Notes: a model not told the origin generated them from the sequence alone. 64,000 nucleotides of DNA from Acinetobacter pullicarnis (GCF_006352475.1 NZ_VCMZ01000001.1:3410001-3474000); one strand, 5' to 3'. Shown: positions 8,560 through 17,891, counted from the first letter of the stretch. Numbers and translations are program-made.

Positions 8560-10098
8560 ATGGCAACACCCATGATCATTGCAAAGAAATCGACTGATTT
8601 AGCAACAGATATTGTTCTACATTCACAGTTTGCCAATCGGCACGGCTTGATTGCAGGTGCAACTGGCACAGGCAAAACGGTCACCTTAAAAGTGTTGGCT
8701 GAAGGATTTTCTCAGATGGGTGTCCCGGTTTTCCTCGCCGATGCCAAGGGCGATGTATCCAGCATTGCCAAAGCAGGAACAAGCAATCCCAAATTTGATG
8801 CGCGTCTACAAAGCTTAGGTATTGAGGCGATCAACTTTGAAGGCGCACCGGTTACATTTTGGGATTTGTTTGGTGAACAAGGCCATCCCATTCGCACCAC
8901 CATTTCAGAAATAGGCCCTTTGCTACTTGCACAAATGCTGAATCTGAATGACACGCAACAAGGTGTACTTGCCGCGGTGTTTCGAATTGCGGATGACCAA
9001 GGACTACTGTTGATTGACTTTAAAGATCTTAAAGCAATGCTGAGTTATGTCAGTGAAAATGCATCCGCTTTAAAAGCGGATTATGGCAACCTCTCCCCTG
9101 CCAGCTTAGGTGCCATTCAACGGAACTTATTGGCGCTGGGGGATCAGGGCGCTGAAAACTTTTTTGGCGAACCTAGCCTAGATATTATGGATTTTATGCA
9201 GACTGATGCTGATGGACGTGGCTATATTAACCTCCTCGCTGCCGATAAGCTCATGAACACCCCAAAACTCTATGCCACCTTTTTACTCTGGATGCTGTCT
9301 GAGTTATTTGAGAAACTCCCAGAAGTTGGTGATTTAGACCAACCCAAATTGGTATTTTTCTTTGATGAAGCCCACTTACTCTTCAATAATGCAAGCCCAA
9401 CACTGCAAGAAAAAATTCAACAAGTGGTTCGCTTAATTCGCTCCAAAGGCGTTGGCATCTATTTTATTAGTCAAAGTCCGCTGGATATTCCTGAAAATGT
9501 GCTTGGGCAACTAGGCAATCGCATTCAACATGCGCTCAGAGCATTCACCCCCAAAGATCAAAAAGCAGTAAAGACAGCAGCAGAAACCTTTAGAGCCAAT
9601 CCAGAATTTAAAGCTGAAGCCGTAATCACTGCACTTGCAGTAGGTGAAGCGTTGATTAGCTGTCTAGACGAGCAAGGGACACCGCAAATTGTAGAACGTG
9701 GCATGATCATGCCGCCACGCTCCGCTTTCACTCCTATTCATGCTGACGAGCGACAAAAACTGATGCAACAGAGTTTAGTTGCAGGTGTTTATGAGCAAGC
9801 AGTTGATCGCGACAGCGCCTATGAAATGCTACAACGTAAAGTCAATGAAAGCGCACAACAGCAATTGCTGGAAAACGAAGCAAAACAACAGGAAGTACTG
9901 GCAAAGCAACACGCCAAAGAGCAGGAGCGGTTTGAACGGGAGCAACAAAAAGAAGCCGAACGCCAAGCCAAAGATCGCAGCAAATTAACCGAGGATATCG
10001 TCAGCACCTTTGCCAAAAGTGCTGCACGTAGCTTAGGTGGATCAAGTGGTCAGAAATTAATTCGCGGTTTACTGGGTTCATTGTTTGGAAAACGTTAA
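8560..10098 (+). CDS. yjgR: HerA/VirB4-like ATPase of the YjgR (DUF853) family
   Basis: This 512-residue P-loop protein has its Walker A motif GATGTGKT at 33-40 and Walker B with DEAH at 269-272 (FFFDEAHLLF). The C-terminal part, about 405-475, is a Gln/Glu/Lys-rich coiled coil, followed by a Gly/Leu-rich end (GGSSGQKLIRGLLGSLFGKR). The YjgR family is widespread, and its function is not established; the fold is that of hexameric DNA-translocating ATPases. A clear ribosome-binding site (AGGGGA) precedes the ATG, and the gene probably forms an operon with the upstream gene. Confidence 0.85.
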   Translation: MATPMIIAKKSTDLATDIVLHSQFANRHGLIAGATGTGKTVTLKVLAEGFSQMGVPVFLADAKGDVSSIAKAGTSNPKFDARLQSLGIEAINFEGAPVTFWDLFGEQGHPIRTTISEIGPLLLAQMLNLNDTQQGVLAAVFRIADDQGLLLIDFKDLKAMLSYVSENASALKADYGNLSPASLGAIQRNLLALGDQGAENFFGEPSLDIMDFMQTDADGRGYINLLAADKLMNTPKLYATFLLWMLSELFEKLPEVGDLDQPKLVFFFDEAHLLFNNASPTLQEKIQQVVRLIRSKGVGIYFISQSPLDIPENVLGQLGNRIQHALRAFTPKDQKAVKTAAETFRANPEFKAEAVITALAVGEALISCLDEQGTPQIVERGMIMPPRSAFTPIHADERQKLMQQSLVAGVYEQAVDRDSAYEMLQRKVNESAQQQLLENEAKQQEVLAKQHAKEQERFEREQQKEAERQAKDRSKLTEDIVSTFAKSAARSLGGSSGQKLIRGLLGSLFGKR

Positions 10099-10154
10099 CT
10101 CCAAGCAAGATCTACCTAAAGCGAAGACATCGAAATTTTTTCTATTAATTAACA

Positions 10155-10188
10155 ACACTAAAGGCCTACGGGTTATCGCCTTTAGTGT
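10155..10188. repeat. Hairpin downstream of the YjgR-type gene
   Basis: An 11-bp perfect inverted repeat, ACACTAAAGGC with its complement, encloses a 12-base loop. No T-run follows on the plus strand, so it is at best a weak terminator for the YjgR-type ATPase gene. Confidence 0.45.
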
Positions 10189-10289
10189 ATGTGAAAGATA
10201 AATGCCATATTCCTATGAGATACTCGAATACGACATAGACTTAATTATTTTATGGTTTTTTAAAAATAAGTATTTACAATAGAATAGAT

Positions 10290-10312
10290 AAAATGTATTT
10301 TAAATACATCTT
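10290..10312 (+). promoter_or_regulatory. NsrR-type operator upstream of the globin gene
   Basis: Positions 10290-10300 (AAAATGTATTT) and 10302-10312 (AAATACATCTT) form an 11-1-11 inverted repeat with one mismatch. The right half read on the minus strand is AAGATGTATTT, which matches the known NsrR half-site pattern AAGATGYATTT. A TATAAT at 10312-10317 abuts the operator, so a bound repressor would block the promoter. The site is 25 bases before the globin start, and an NsrR-like regulator gene follows the globin gene. Confidence 0.75.
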
Positions 10313-10336
10313 ATAATCACAACAGTAGTTTTAGCC

Positions 10337-11104
10337 ATGATGACACCACAGCAAATTGAACTCGTAAAAAGTACCGTTCCTGTATTGAAAGAACACGGTG
10401 TGGCGCTAACCAGTTATTTCTATAAACGCATGTTGAACAACAACCCAGAACTTAAAAATATATTTAATCTCGATAGCCAAGAATCTGGTCGTCAACCACG
10501 TGCATTGGCGGGTGCGGTTTTGGCTTATGCTGAACACATTGAAAATCCAACTGTGTTGGCCAAAGCAATTGAACATATTGCCAAAAAACACGTCAGTCTC
10601 GATATCCAAGCAGACCAGTATTCGATTGTAGGCGAAAACCTCTTACATTCAATCAGTGAAGTGCTTGATGTTCCATTTGAATCAGACTTAATTGCGGCTT
10701 GGGAACAAGCGTATTTACAGCTTGCAGAAATTTTGATTAATGTTGAAAAACAAAAATACGAAGCACTCAGTGCACAAGTTGGTGGCTGGGCGGGCTGGCG
10801 TGAGTTTGAGATTGCCGCCATCGAAAGTACAGATGCAGGTCAACGCTTCACCGTTAAACCAACAGACACTGAAGCCCTACTTGCCGCGAATACAGGTGAA
10901 TTTATTTCAGTTAAAGTTAAAGTACCTACCCACGACTTACATCAACCACATCAATTCACACTGAGCGACAGTGCCGAACAGCAATATCAATTTGTGGTTA
11001 AACCTGAAGAAAATCATACTGAATATTCAGTTCCAAATATTTTACTTAACCATTACAACGTTGGTGACCGTGTCACAGTCAGCGCACCACTACCAACCAG
11101 ATAA
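10337..11104 (+). CDS. Flavohemoglobin-like globin lacking the NAD-binding reductase domain
   Basis: The product is 255 residues. Residues 1-140 are a flavohemoglobin-type globin aligning to E. coli Hmp without gaps near the haem: Tyr29 (B10), Gln53 (E7), proximal His85 and Tyr95 are all present. Residues of about 150-255 match the FAD-binding beta-barrel of Hmp, but the FAD motif RxYS has become HQFT, and the protein stops at the end of this domain, so the whole NAD(P)H-binding domain of the 396-residue Hmp is missing. It can bind haem and probably NO or O2, but probably cannot reduce itself. The upstream NsrR-type box and downstream NsrR-like gene point to an NO-related role. It is not obviously a pseudogene: the frame is clean and a terminator follows. 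Confidence 0.88.
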   Translation: MMTPQQIELVKSTVPVLKEHGVALTSYFYKRMLNNNPELKNIFNLDSQESGRQPRALAGAVLAYAEHIENPTVLAKAIEHIAKKHVSLDIQADQYSIVGENLLHSISEVLDVPFESDLIAAWEQAYLQLAEILINVEKQKYEALSAQVGGWAGWREFEIAAIESTDAGQRFTVKPTDTEALLAANTGEFISVKVKVPTHDLHQPHQFTLSDSAEQQYQFVVKPEENHTEYSVPNILLNHYNVGDRVTVSAPLPTR

Positions 11105-11132
11105 TTTGGATAAAAATTAAATCTTTGTTTTC

Positions 11133-11168
11133 AAACAGATCATCTCTTGATGATCTGTTTCTATTTTC
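11133..11168 (+). terminator. Rho-independent terminator after the globin gene
   Basis: A 12-bp perfect stem (AAACAGATCATC and its complement) with a TCTT loop is followed by CTATTTT. It lies 28 bases after the globin stop and separates the gene from the NsrR-like gene. Confidence 0.8.
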
Positions 11169-11306
11169 AACTTCTGATTTTTGCTAATATTTTATAATCC
11201 CAAGTATGCTCGCCCATTTACAGGGCATTTAAAAATTCTTTAGATGATCTCTATGCAACTACGCGTTATCATACGGAAAATCTCATTTAATGTAGTTTTA
11301 AGCCTC

Positions 11307-11750
11307 ATGCAACTGAATAAGTTTACCGACTACGCCTTACGCATCGTCATGTACATCTCACCACCACGGGATGTGCCGTACACCATTGCGGAGTTAGCAG
11401 AGAACTTACAGGTTTCACAAAACCACTTGGTTAAAGTTGTCCATTTCATGGCTAAAAATGAATGGATTATCACCAGTCGTGGCAAAGGGGGTGGCATCCG
11501 ATTAAACCCAGATGCGCTCAGCGCTCAACTGGGTGAAATGGTAAAAATTCTCCAAGGTAATCAAGAGATTATCGACTGCAACAGCCCTCCTTGTGTACTT
11601 CGTAAGCATTGCGACCTTAAAGGTGTTTTAGATCAGGCCATGCAGCAATTCTATAATCATTTAAATCAATACCGCTTAGCCGATGTGGTTCAATCTGCGG
11701 CTGCAACGATGAGCTCAAGTACAAATTACATTTCACTTTACAACATTTAA
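11307..11750 (+). CDS. nsrR: Rrf2-family regulator, NsrR type
   Basis: The 147-residue product is read from MQLNKFTDYALRIVMYIS, where the family begins; the frame could extend 21 codons upstream without homology. The winged helix occupies about residues 1-65 (recognition region LQVSQNHLVKVVHFMAK). Cys91, Cys96 and Cys102 (CNSPPCVLRKHC) have the same spacing and numbering as the Fe-S cluster ligands of E. coli NsrR. NsrR is an NO-sensing repressor. Placement next to a globin gene with an NsrR-like box supports this identity rather than IscR or another Rrf2 protein. A TATAAT at 11193-11198 suggests its own promoter. Confidence 0.88.
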   Translation: MQLNKFTDYALRIVMYISPPRDVPYTIAELAENLQVSQNHLVKVVHFMAKNEWIITSRGKGGGIRLNPDALSAQLGEMVKILQGNQEIIDCNSPPCVLRKHCDLKGVLDQAMQQFYNHLNQYRLADVVQSAAATMSSSTNYISLYNI

Positions 11751-11818
11751 AGTGGCGTAAATCCCTCATCCCACCCTCCATAAATACAGACAGATTCGCT
11801 TGCACAATTGAGTTCCTA

Positions 11819-11824
11819 TATAAT
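11819..11824 (+). promoter_or_regulatory. Probable -10 box of the engB promoter
   Basis: A perfect TATAAT lies 35 bases before the engB ATG. The best -35 candidate is TTCGCT at 11795-11800 with an 18-base spacer, which is weak. Confidence 0.45.
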
Positions 11825-11858
11825 GCATGTCGTTGACGATTAGGTTTGAAGTTAAATT

Positions 11859-12704
11859 ATGCATCGCAGTAGTGGAAAGTCGAAAAATAGTAAGACAGCC
11901 AACGCCCCGAAACAAAAAATCAGTTATGAGAAAAAGGTGGACTCTGCGATCTCGGCATATTCATCTTCTTCCTTAACTTGGTTGCGTCAGGCTGAGTTTC
12001 TCATGAGTGCACCTAAGCTAAACTTATGTGTTGAGGATACAGGTTATGAAATTGCCTTTGCTGGTCGCTCTAATGCCGGTAAGTCGAGTGCAATCAATGC
12101 CATCACCAACCAAAAGCAGCTGGCTCGTGCCTCGAAACGTCCTGGTCGCACCCAGATGATCAACTTTTTTAGCTTGGGCAATCCCGATCAACGCTTAGTC
12201 GACCTTCCTGGTTATGGCTATGCAGCGGTGCCTGAAGCGATGAAATTGGTTTGGCAAAAAGAACTTGAGAATTACTTGATTCACCGTGAAAGCTTACAAG
12301 GCTTGGTGTTATTGATGGATATCCGTCATCCACTACAGCATTTTGACATCATGATGTTGGAATGGGCACATTCACGTAATTTGTTCATGCATGTGTTGTT
12401 GACCAAATCAGACAAGTTAAATCGTGGACCTGCCCATAAAGTCTTGCATGAAGTGCAACAGCAATTGAAAAAAATGAATCTAAACTTCTCGATTCAGTTA
12501 TTTTCATCAATGAATCGACAAGGACTTGAAGAGTTAGCCAGCGTAATGGCTGGTCGACTTAACTACACCCTCGAGGTAAAACCAGAGTTTGATTTAAGCA
12601 GTATTCCAACACTTTCTGAAGCCGATGCGGATGTGGAAAGTGAGGCTGATTCTGATCTAGCGCACGGTACCGATACGACTGAAAGCATCGAAGAATCTAA
12701 ATAA
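11859..12704 (+). CDS. engB: Ribosome biogenesis GTPase EngB (YihA/YsxC)
   Basis: EngB is an essential-type GTPase in large-subunit assembly. The 281-residue frame contains G1 GRSNAGKSS (69-77), G3 DLPGYGYA (around 113) and G4 TKSD (about 182-185). Compared with the roughly 210-residue E. coli protein it has a Ser/Lys-rich N-terminal extension of about 45 residues and an acidic C-terminal tail of about 30 (Asp/Glu/Ser/Thr-rich). A shorter product from Met49 (MSAPKLNLCVED) is possible. Only a weak ribosome-binding site is seen at either start. Confidence 0.93.
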   Translation: MHRSSGKSKNSKTANAPKQKISYEKKVDSAISAYSSSSLTWLRQAEFLMSAPKLNLCVEDTGYEIAFAGRSNAGKSSAINAITNQKQLARASKRPGRTQMINFFSLGNPDQRLVDLPGYGYAAVPEAMKLVWQKELENYLIHRESLQGLVLLMDIRHPLQHFDIMMLEWAHSRNLFMHVLLTKSDKLNRGPAHKVLHEVQQQLKKMNLNFSIQLFSSMNRQGLEELASVMAGRLNYTLEVKPEFDLSSIPTLSEADADVESEADSDLAHGTDTTESIEESK

Positions 12705-12768
12705 TTCATCTGATTGAAATAGCTTAACTGCTGTTAGAAAGTCTGATCAAATAGATGATTCAGCAATA

Positions 12769-12796
12769 AAAATGGGCGCATTCAGCGCCCATTTTT
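12769..12796. terminator. Bidirectional terminator between engB and the symporter gene
   Basis: The stem AATGGGCGC with its complement and an ATTCA loop is flanked by A-runs on the left and T-runs on the right, so it can serve both convergent genes. Confidence 0.85.
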
Positions 12797-12823
12797 ATGC
12801 TTAAATTCGCTTAATTCTCTACA

Positions 12824-14104
12824 TTAGCTCTTGATCGAATCTAATGCATCATCTTTGACGTGATGGTCGACCACGACACTAATCATAATGTCACCTTGTA
12901 CGTTCACGACCGTACGTACGGTATCTAATAAGCGGTCAATCGGTAGTAAAATCGCAATCGCTTCCGCTGGCAAGCCCACTGATTGCAACACCATAATCAT
13001 AGTGACCATGCCCGCGCTCGGAATACCGGGTGCTCCCAAAGAGGCGATCATTGCGGTTAAACAGACGATCAATTGCTGTGTCAAACTTAACTCTAAGCCC
13101 ATTAAGTTAGCAATAAATAAAGCCGCAGCAGCCTCATACAGCGCTGTACCATCCATATTTAATTGCGACCCCAAAGGAATAACAAAACCTGCTGTTTCCG
13201 CACGCACACCTAGGTTTTGCTGCGCACATTGCATTGATAACGGCATCGTTGCCGAGCTTGAACTGGTGGCAAATGCCGTGATCAATGCAGCACGCGCCCC
13301 TTTAAAAAATCGCCAAGGGCTCATTCGCCCAAAGATCCACAGCAATAATGGCAAGACGACTAAACCATGGAAAATAGTTGTTCCCGTCACCACCAAAGAA
13401 AACTCAAGTAAGCGGCTTAAAATACTAATGTCTTCGGTGGCGATCAGTTTTGCCAACAGGGCAAAAATCCCCAAAGGTGCTAGCTTCATCACCCAAGAGA
13501 TCATGAGCATCATCATGTCAAAAAACTGCTGACTTAACTTGAGGATACTGCTAAAACGCGGCCCACCTTGCACCAACCCCACCCCAACCAACAAGGCAAA
13601 AATCACGACAGCCAAAATATTGCCATCAGCAAAGGCTTTAAATGGGTTAATTAAGGTGTTTTGAATAAAATTGGTGAAAAATGAAGAAGGCGTTAAGGTG
13701 TCCGGCGTTTTCTGCGACTGCATTGCATCTTGGAATAGCGCAATATCAACGCCCTTACCCACGTCAAACAGATGCGCCGCACTCAGCCCCAAAATCAAAG
13801 CCAACGTCGTGGTGGTAACAAAGCACATCAGCGTGATTTTCCACACTTTCCCCAATTGCCCACCAGACTGTAAATTAGACACACCAACCACAATCGAGCT
13901 AAAAATCAAGGGCACCAGCAGCATTTTCAGCAAGCCGATGAAAATACTGCTGGCAATGTTTAGACCATAAAGGCTACCAGCAACAAATGTGCCTGCTGGG
14001 AATTCATTTAAGAAAAAACCGAATCCGACACCTAGGATTGCCGCGATTAAAATTTGGGTATTAAGGCTCATACGTGTTGATTTTAATTGTGGGTTTGCCT
14101 GCAC
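12824..14104 (-). CDS. Dicarboxylate/amino acid:cation symporter (DAACS family)
   Basis: This is a 426-residue inner-membrane carrier of the GltP/DctA/TcyP family. The Ser-rich re-entrant loop signature AFATSSSSATMPLSMQ and the substrate/cation motif PLGSQLNMDGTALYEA are intact. About eight hydrophobic segments plus two hairpin loops fit the family fold. Such proteins take up glutamate, aspartate, C4-dicarboxylates or cystine with Na+ or H+; the substrate cannot be chosen by eye. It is convergent with engB. Confidence 0.9.
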   Translation of the reverse strand: MQANPQLKSTRMSLNTQILIAAILGVGFGFFLNEFPAGTFVAGSLYGLNIASSIFIGLLKMLLVPLIFSSIVVGVSNLQSGGQLGKVWKITLMCFVTTTTLALILGLSAAHLFDVGKGVDIALFQDAMQSQKTPDTLTPSSFFTNFIQNTLINPFKAFADGNILAVVIFALLVGVGLVQGGPRFSSILKLSQQFFDMMMLMISWVMKLAPLGIFALLAKLIATEDISILSRLLEFSLVVTGTTIFHGLVVLPLLLWIFGRMSPWRFFKGARAALITAFATSSSSATMPLSMQCAQQNLGVRAETAGFVIPLGSQLNMDGTALYEAAAALFIANLMGLELSLTQQLIVCLTAMIASLGAPGIPSAGMVTMIMVLQSVGLPAEAIAILLPIDRLLDTVRTVVNVQGDIMISVVVDHHVKDDALDSIKS

Positions 14105-14207
14105 TATGCCATTTCTTAGACAATCAATCGAGTCTAATTAAGAAAATTAGGCATAAAATAAATGCTTTATATAGCTCAAATTATGCACACACACGTTCGC
14201 CCACGAC

Positions 14208-15083
14208 TCATTGCGTTTTAAACTCACGCACTCGCATTAAGCCTTCTTGTGTGGTACTGCAAACCAGTTTGCCATTTTGCCACATCCGACCGAAATTTAA
14301 GCCGCGAGAGCTATGTGTTACCGTGGACTCCATATCGTAGAGCATCCACTGGTCAGCACGAACAGGACGATGGAAATAAATCGCATGATCAATACTGGCA
14401 CACTGCAGGCTTGGCGATACATAGCTTAAACCATGCGGTTTTAGTCCCGTCACCATCAAGGTGTAGTCCGAATAGAACGCCACAATCGCTTGGTGTAAAG
14501 AAATATCGTCCACAAGTCCAGGTGCGATAGGTTGATGTGTACGCAGATAATGCGCTTGCTTCGGTATTTCCGGGTGCGGTAGAAATGGATTACTTACTGT
14601 TACTGGCCGAATTTCAACCTGACGCGGTCGCATAAATGCAGCACGAATATTTTCAGGGACAAAATCGATCAGGCTTTCTTTAAGCTGCTGTTCAGGAATC
14701 AGTTCATCTGGCTCTGGATAATCTGGCGATTCCATTTGATAACCCAAACCTTCTTCCTCATTCACGAAAGACACCATTGCCGAAAAAATAATTCGACCAT
14801 GCTGAATCGCGCGTACCTGGCGGCTAATAAAACTTTTGCCATCACGTAACTTATCGACTTCATAGATAATTGGTGCGTTAATGTCACCACCATAAAGAAA
14901 ATAAGCATGTAATGAATGCGCAGGACGGTCAGTCGTATAAGATGCCGCACGTAAAGCCTGCCCCAAGACTTGACCACCGAACACCCGCTTTCCAACAAGG
15001 TTTCGACTTTGTCCGCGAAAAATATGCGCTTCGAGTCTCTCTAGCGTTAATAGATCTACAAGCTCTGTAGTGAGTTGATTCAT
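14208..15083 (-). CDS. tesB: Acyl-CoA thioesterase II
   Basis: This is a 291-residue double-hotdog thioesterase that hydrolyses acyl-CoA to free acid and CoA. N-terminal hotdog features are KRVFGGQVLGQALRAA and HSLHAYFLYGGD; C-terminal ones are ASIDHAIYFHRPVRAD (Asp of the triad) and SSRGLNFGRMWQNGKLV. The ATG at MNQLTTELVD is chosen over a TTG two codons earlier because GAGGAT sits 9 bases before it. It is divergent from plsB with 219 bases between. Confidence 0.93.
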   Translation of the reverse strand: MNQLTTELVDLLTLERLEAHIFRGQSRNLVGKRVFGGQVLGQALRAASYTTDRPAHSLHAYFLYGGDINAPIIYEVDKLRDGKSFISRQVRAIQHGRIIFSAMVSFVNEEEGLGYQMESPDYPEPDELIPEQQLKESLIDFVPENIRAAFMRPRQVEIRPVTVSNPFLPHPEIPKQAHYLRTHQPIAPGLVDDISLHQAIVAFYSDYTLMVTGLKPHGLSYVSPSLQCASIDHAIYFHRPVRADQWMLYDMESTVTHSSRGLNFGRMWQNGKLVCSTTQEGLMRVREFKTQ

Positions 15084-15235
15084 ACCCAATTTATCCTCTG
15101 TATATCCCTATATCGATGCAGCTTAATCATATTGAAGTGACAATGTTTGAGATTACACACCCTGAGCGGATATTTTGCCACACCTATTCAATGAATAGCG
15201 CGACATTGATTGACTGTATTGTGTTGTCGGTTATT

Positions 15236-15244
15236 TGATATAAT
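15236..15244 (+). promoter_or_regulatory. Extended -10 promoter of plsB
   Basis: TGATATAAT (TGn plus a perfect TATAAT) lies 58 bases before the plsB ATG. No good -35 is visible, as is common for extended -10 promoters. Confidence 0.6.
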
Positions 15245-15302
15245 CTCGAAAAATACTTTCCCATGTGGTTCTCAACGGCTGCGTCATTCGCTAGGAGTTT
15301 TT

Positions 15303-17879
15303 ATGTCCAAGAGTAGTTTTGGTCAAATTTATCGTCGACTTTCCAGTAAACTACTTGATCTTGTGGTTACCCCGCACGTCCTCGGTGAGGTTCCAAATGA
15401 CGCCCCGCTTAGCCCGCAAAACCCAGAACAAGAACAAGCCGCAACGCACAAAATTGTCTGCTACGTATTACAAAACTATTCACGCAGTAATGCCTTGGTT
15501 GTCGATAGCGAAACACGCCGCTTAAAACTCCAACCTGCTTTGGATGCGTTTACACTTGGCCAGCATCAAGAAAAAAAGGCGGTTATTTTTTTACAACATA
15601 AAGATGAAACCAATTTAGTGAATCCGCCTTCACACGCCTTTCCTCCGCGTTTGATCCGTCTCATTGAGTTCCTTGAAAAAAACCCAGACTACGATGTCGA
15701 ATTGATTCCTGTGACGGTACTCTGGGGCCGCTCACCAGACAAAGAAGACTCCTTATTTAGACTATTGTTTACGGACACTTGGGCAACGCCAAGCAAAGTA
15801 AAACAGCTGATGAATATTGGGATACATGGTCGCCAGTCCTATTTAGAGTTCCATAAACCCCAATCACTCAAAGACTTAATTGGCTACGCCACCATTCACC
15901 ATCCAAATTTATCACCAGCAACCTATATCCTAAGTCAGCTAAACAATTACCTCGATGGTCAACGTGAAGTTATTCTTGGTCCCGATTTATCCGACCGTCG
16001 TAATGTAATGCACTCTCTGATCAAATCAGAAGAAGTCCAAGATGCGGTGCGTAAAGAAAGTATTCGCAGCAAAATCAGCATGGTCGAAGCTGAACGTCGG
16101 GCCATTGGGCATGTCAACGAGATCGCTTCTGATTATTCTTATTCAGCAGTTCGCTTTGCAGATATGGCACTGACCCGCCTTTGGACACAGCTCTATGATG
16201 GGGTTGAAGTACATAACTTTAGTACGGTTCGTGAACTGGCAAAAGATTACGAAATTATCTATACCCCTTGCCACCGCAGCCACATCGATTATTTATTATT
16301 GTCTTATGTGATTCATCGTCGTGGTTTGATGGTGCCTTATATTGCGGCAGGCGATAACCTGAACCTCCCCTTTGTCGGCCAACTGTTGCGTGGTGGTGGC
16401 GCGTTCTTTATTCGTCGCTCATTCCGTGGTAGCGCATTGTATACCTCAGTATTCAAAGAATATTTGTTTAGTATTTTGTCGCGCAATACGCCACTCGAAT
16501 ACTTTATTGAAGGCGGACGTTCACGTACCGGTCGTCTATTACCGCCTAAAACAGGCATGTTGGCCATGACGGTACACAGCCATTTACGTGGCAAGTCGAA
16601 GCCGATTGTATTCCTTCCAACCTATATTGGTTATGAGCGCTTAATGGAAGGCTCAACCTATGTGGGTGAAATGCAAGGTAAACCCAAAGAAGCGGAATCG
16701 ATCTTTGGGATTATTGGCGCATTAAGAAAAATTGAACGTATTTTTGGTAAAGTACATGTCAACTTTGGCGAACCCGTATTTCTAGATGATTTGCTCAAAC
16801 AACACAATGCCGAAAACATTGAAATCAAACGCAATGATGATCCAATTCCGCAAGAAGTTTCCGATGCAGTCAACAGTTCAGCCAATGCGATTTTAGAAAA
16901 CATCAACCGTGCGGTGGTGATCAATCCAGTTTCATTGCTCTCACTGATTTTATTGGCAACACCAAAGCACACCTTAGATGAAGAAATTTGCATCAAGCAA
17001 CTCGACACCTACCGCAAGCTGGCTTCAGCCCTGCCATACGATGAGCGCACGCAAATTACCCACCTTTCGGGCAAGGAAATTATTGCCTACGGTCTGAAAT
17101 TAAAACTGATCAAACGTATTCAACACGTGCTTGGCGATATTATTGCGATTGAAGATAATCAAGCGGTGTTGCTGACTTATTTCCGCAATAACATCTTGCA
17201 TGCTTTCGTATTACCATCATTGATTGCAGCCCTTGTTGAGCACAATGGTAAAATTGGTCAAGGTGATTTAATCAATGTCATCCGCACTTTATATCCATTC
17301 CTAAAAGCAGAACTGTTCTTAAAATGGAAAGATGCTGAACTCAAAGATCAAATCCTGCAATATGTGGATGCTCTGGTCAAAGCCAATCTGATCCAGATGG
17401 ATGCTGAAGGCATACTCAATAGCCCAGTGCGCAACAGCGAAGACCACAACCAATTGGCTGTGTTAGCTGCACCAGTGATGCAAAGTTTAGAACGCTATTA
17501 TATGACTTTGGCACTGATCACCCAGCGTGGTTCAGGCAACATTTCAACCAGACAGGTTGAAGATCTCAGTCACTTATTGGGTCAGCGCCTGTCGGTACTC
17601 TACGAGTTTAATTCTCCAGAATTCTTTGATAAATCATTGTTCCAAGGCTTTATCAAAGTGCTCACTCAACAAGGCTATATCAGCACCAATGAAGAAGGCG
17701 GCCTGACCTTTGATGAGCAATTCCGTAACGTTGCACAGTACGCCAATTTAGTCCTCGATGATGTGACCCTGCAAATGCTGCAACATATCACCTCGTTCAC
17801 CGATGAAGAACTCAAAGAAGCACTGGATGCCGTTGCCGCGCAAAATGCCAAGAAGCGCTTGAAACGTAAAAAGAAATAA
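15303..17879 (+). CDS. plsB: Glycerol-3-phosphate 1-O-acyltransferase
   Basis: PlsB carries out the first acylation of glycerol-3-phosphate in membrane phospholipid synthesis, at the inner membrane. The start is the ATG of MSKSSFGQIYRRLSSK, preceded by AGGAG; the frame itself opens 31 codons earlier. The 858-residue product has acyltransferase block I HRSHIDYLLL (His324, Asp329), block II GGGAFFIRRSF, block III FIEGGRSRTGRLLPPKTG and block IV IVFLPTYIGYE. The length is similar to the E. coli enzyme (about 800). The tail is Lys/Arg-rich (KKRLKRKKK). Confidence 0.96.
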   Translation: MSKSSFGQIYRRLSSKLLDLVVTPHVLGEVPNDAPLSPQNPEQEQAATHKIVCYVLQNYSRSNALVVDSETRRLKLQPALDAFTLGQHQEKKAVIFLQHKDETNLVNPPSHAFPPRLIRLIEFLEKNPDYDVELIPVTVLWGRSPDKEDSLFRLLFTDTWATPSKVKQLMNIGIHGRQSYLEFHKPQSLKDLIGYATIHHPNLSPATYILSQLNNYLDGQREVILGPDLSDRRNVMHSLIKSEEVQDAVRKESIRSKISMVEAERRAIGHVNEIASDYSYSAVRFADMALTRLWTQLYDGVEVHNFSTVRELAKDYEIIYTPCHRSHIDYLLLSYVIHRRGLMVPYIAAGDNLNLPFVGQLLRGGGAFFIRRSFRGSALYTSVFKEYLFSILSRNTPLEYFIEGGRSRTGRLLPPKTGMLAMTVHSHLRGKSKPIVFLPTYIGYERLMEGSTYVGEMQGKPKEAESIFGIIGALRKIERIFGKVHVNFGEPVFLDDLLKQHNAENIEIKRNDDPIPQEVSDAVNSSANAILENINRAVVINPVSLLSLILLATPKHTLDEEICIKQLDTYRKLASALPYDERTQITHLSGKEIIAYGLKLKLIKRIQHVLGDIIAIEDNQAVLLTYFRNNILHAFVLPSLIAALVEHNGKIGQGDLINVIRTLYPFLKAELFLKWKDAELKDQILQYVDALVKANLIQMDAEGILNSPVRNSEDHNQLAVLAAPVMQSLERYYMTLALITQRGSGNISTRQVEDLSHLLGQRLSVLYEFNSPEFFDKSLFQGFIKVLTQQGYISTNEEGGLTFDEQFRNVAQYANLVLDDVTLQMLQHITSFTDEELKEALDAVAAQNAKKRLKRKKK

Positions 17880-17891
17880 TCTGCCGTTGAT

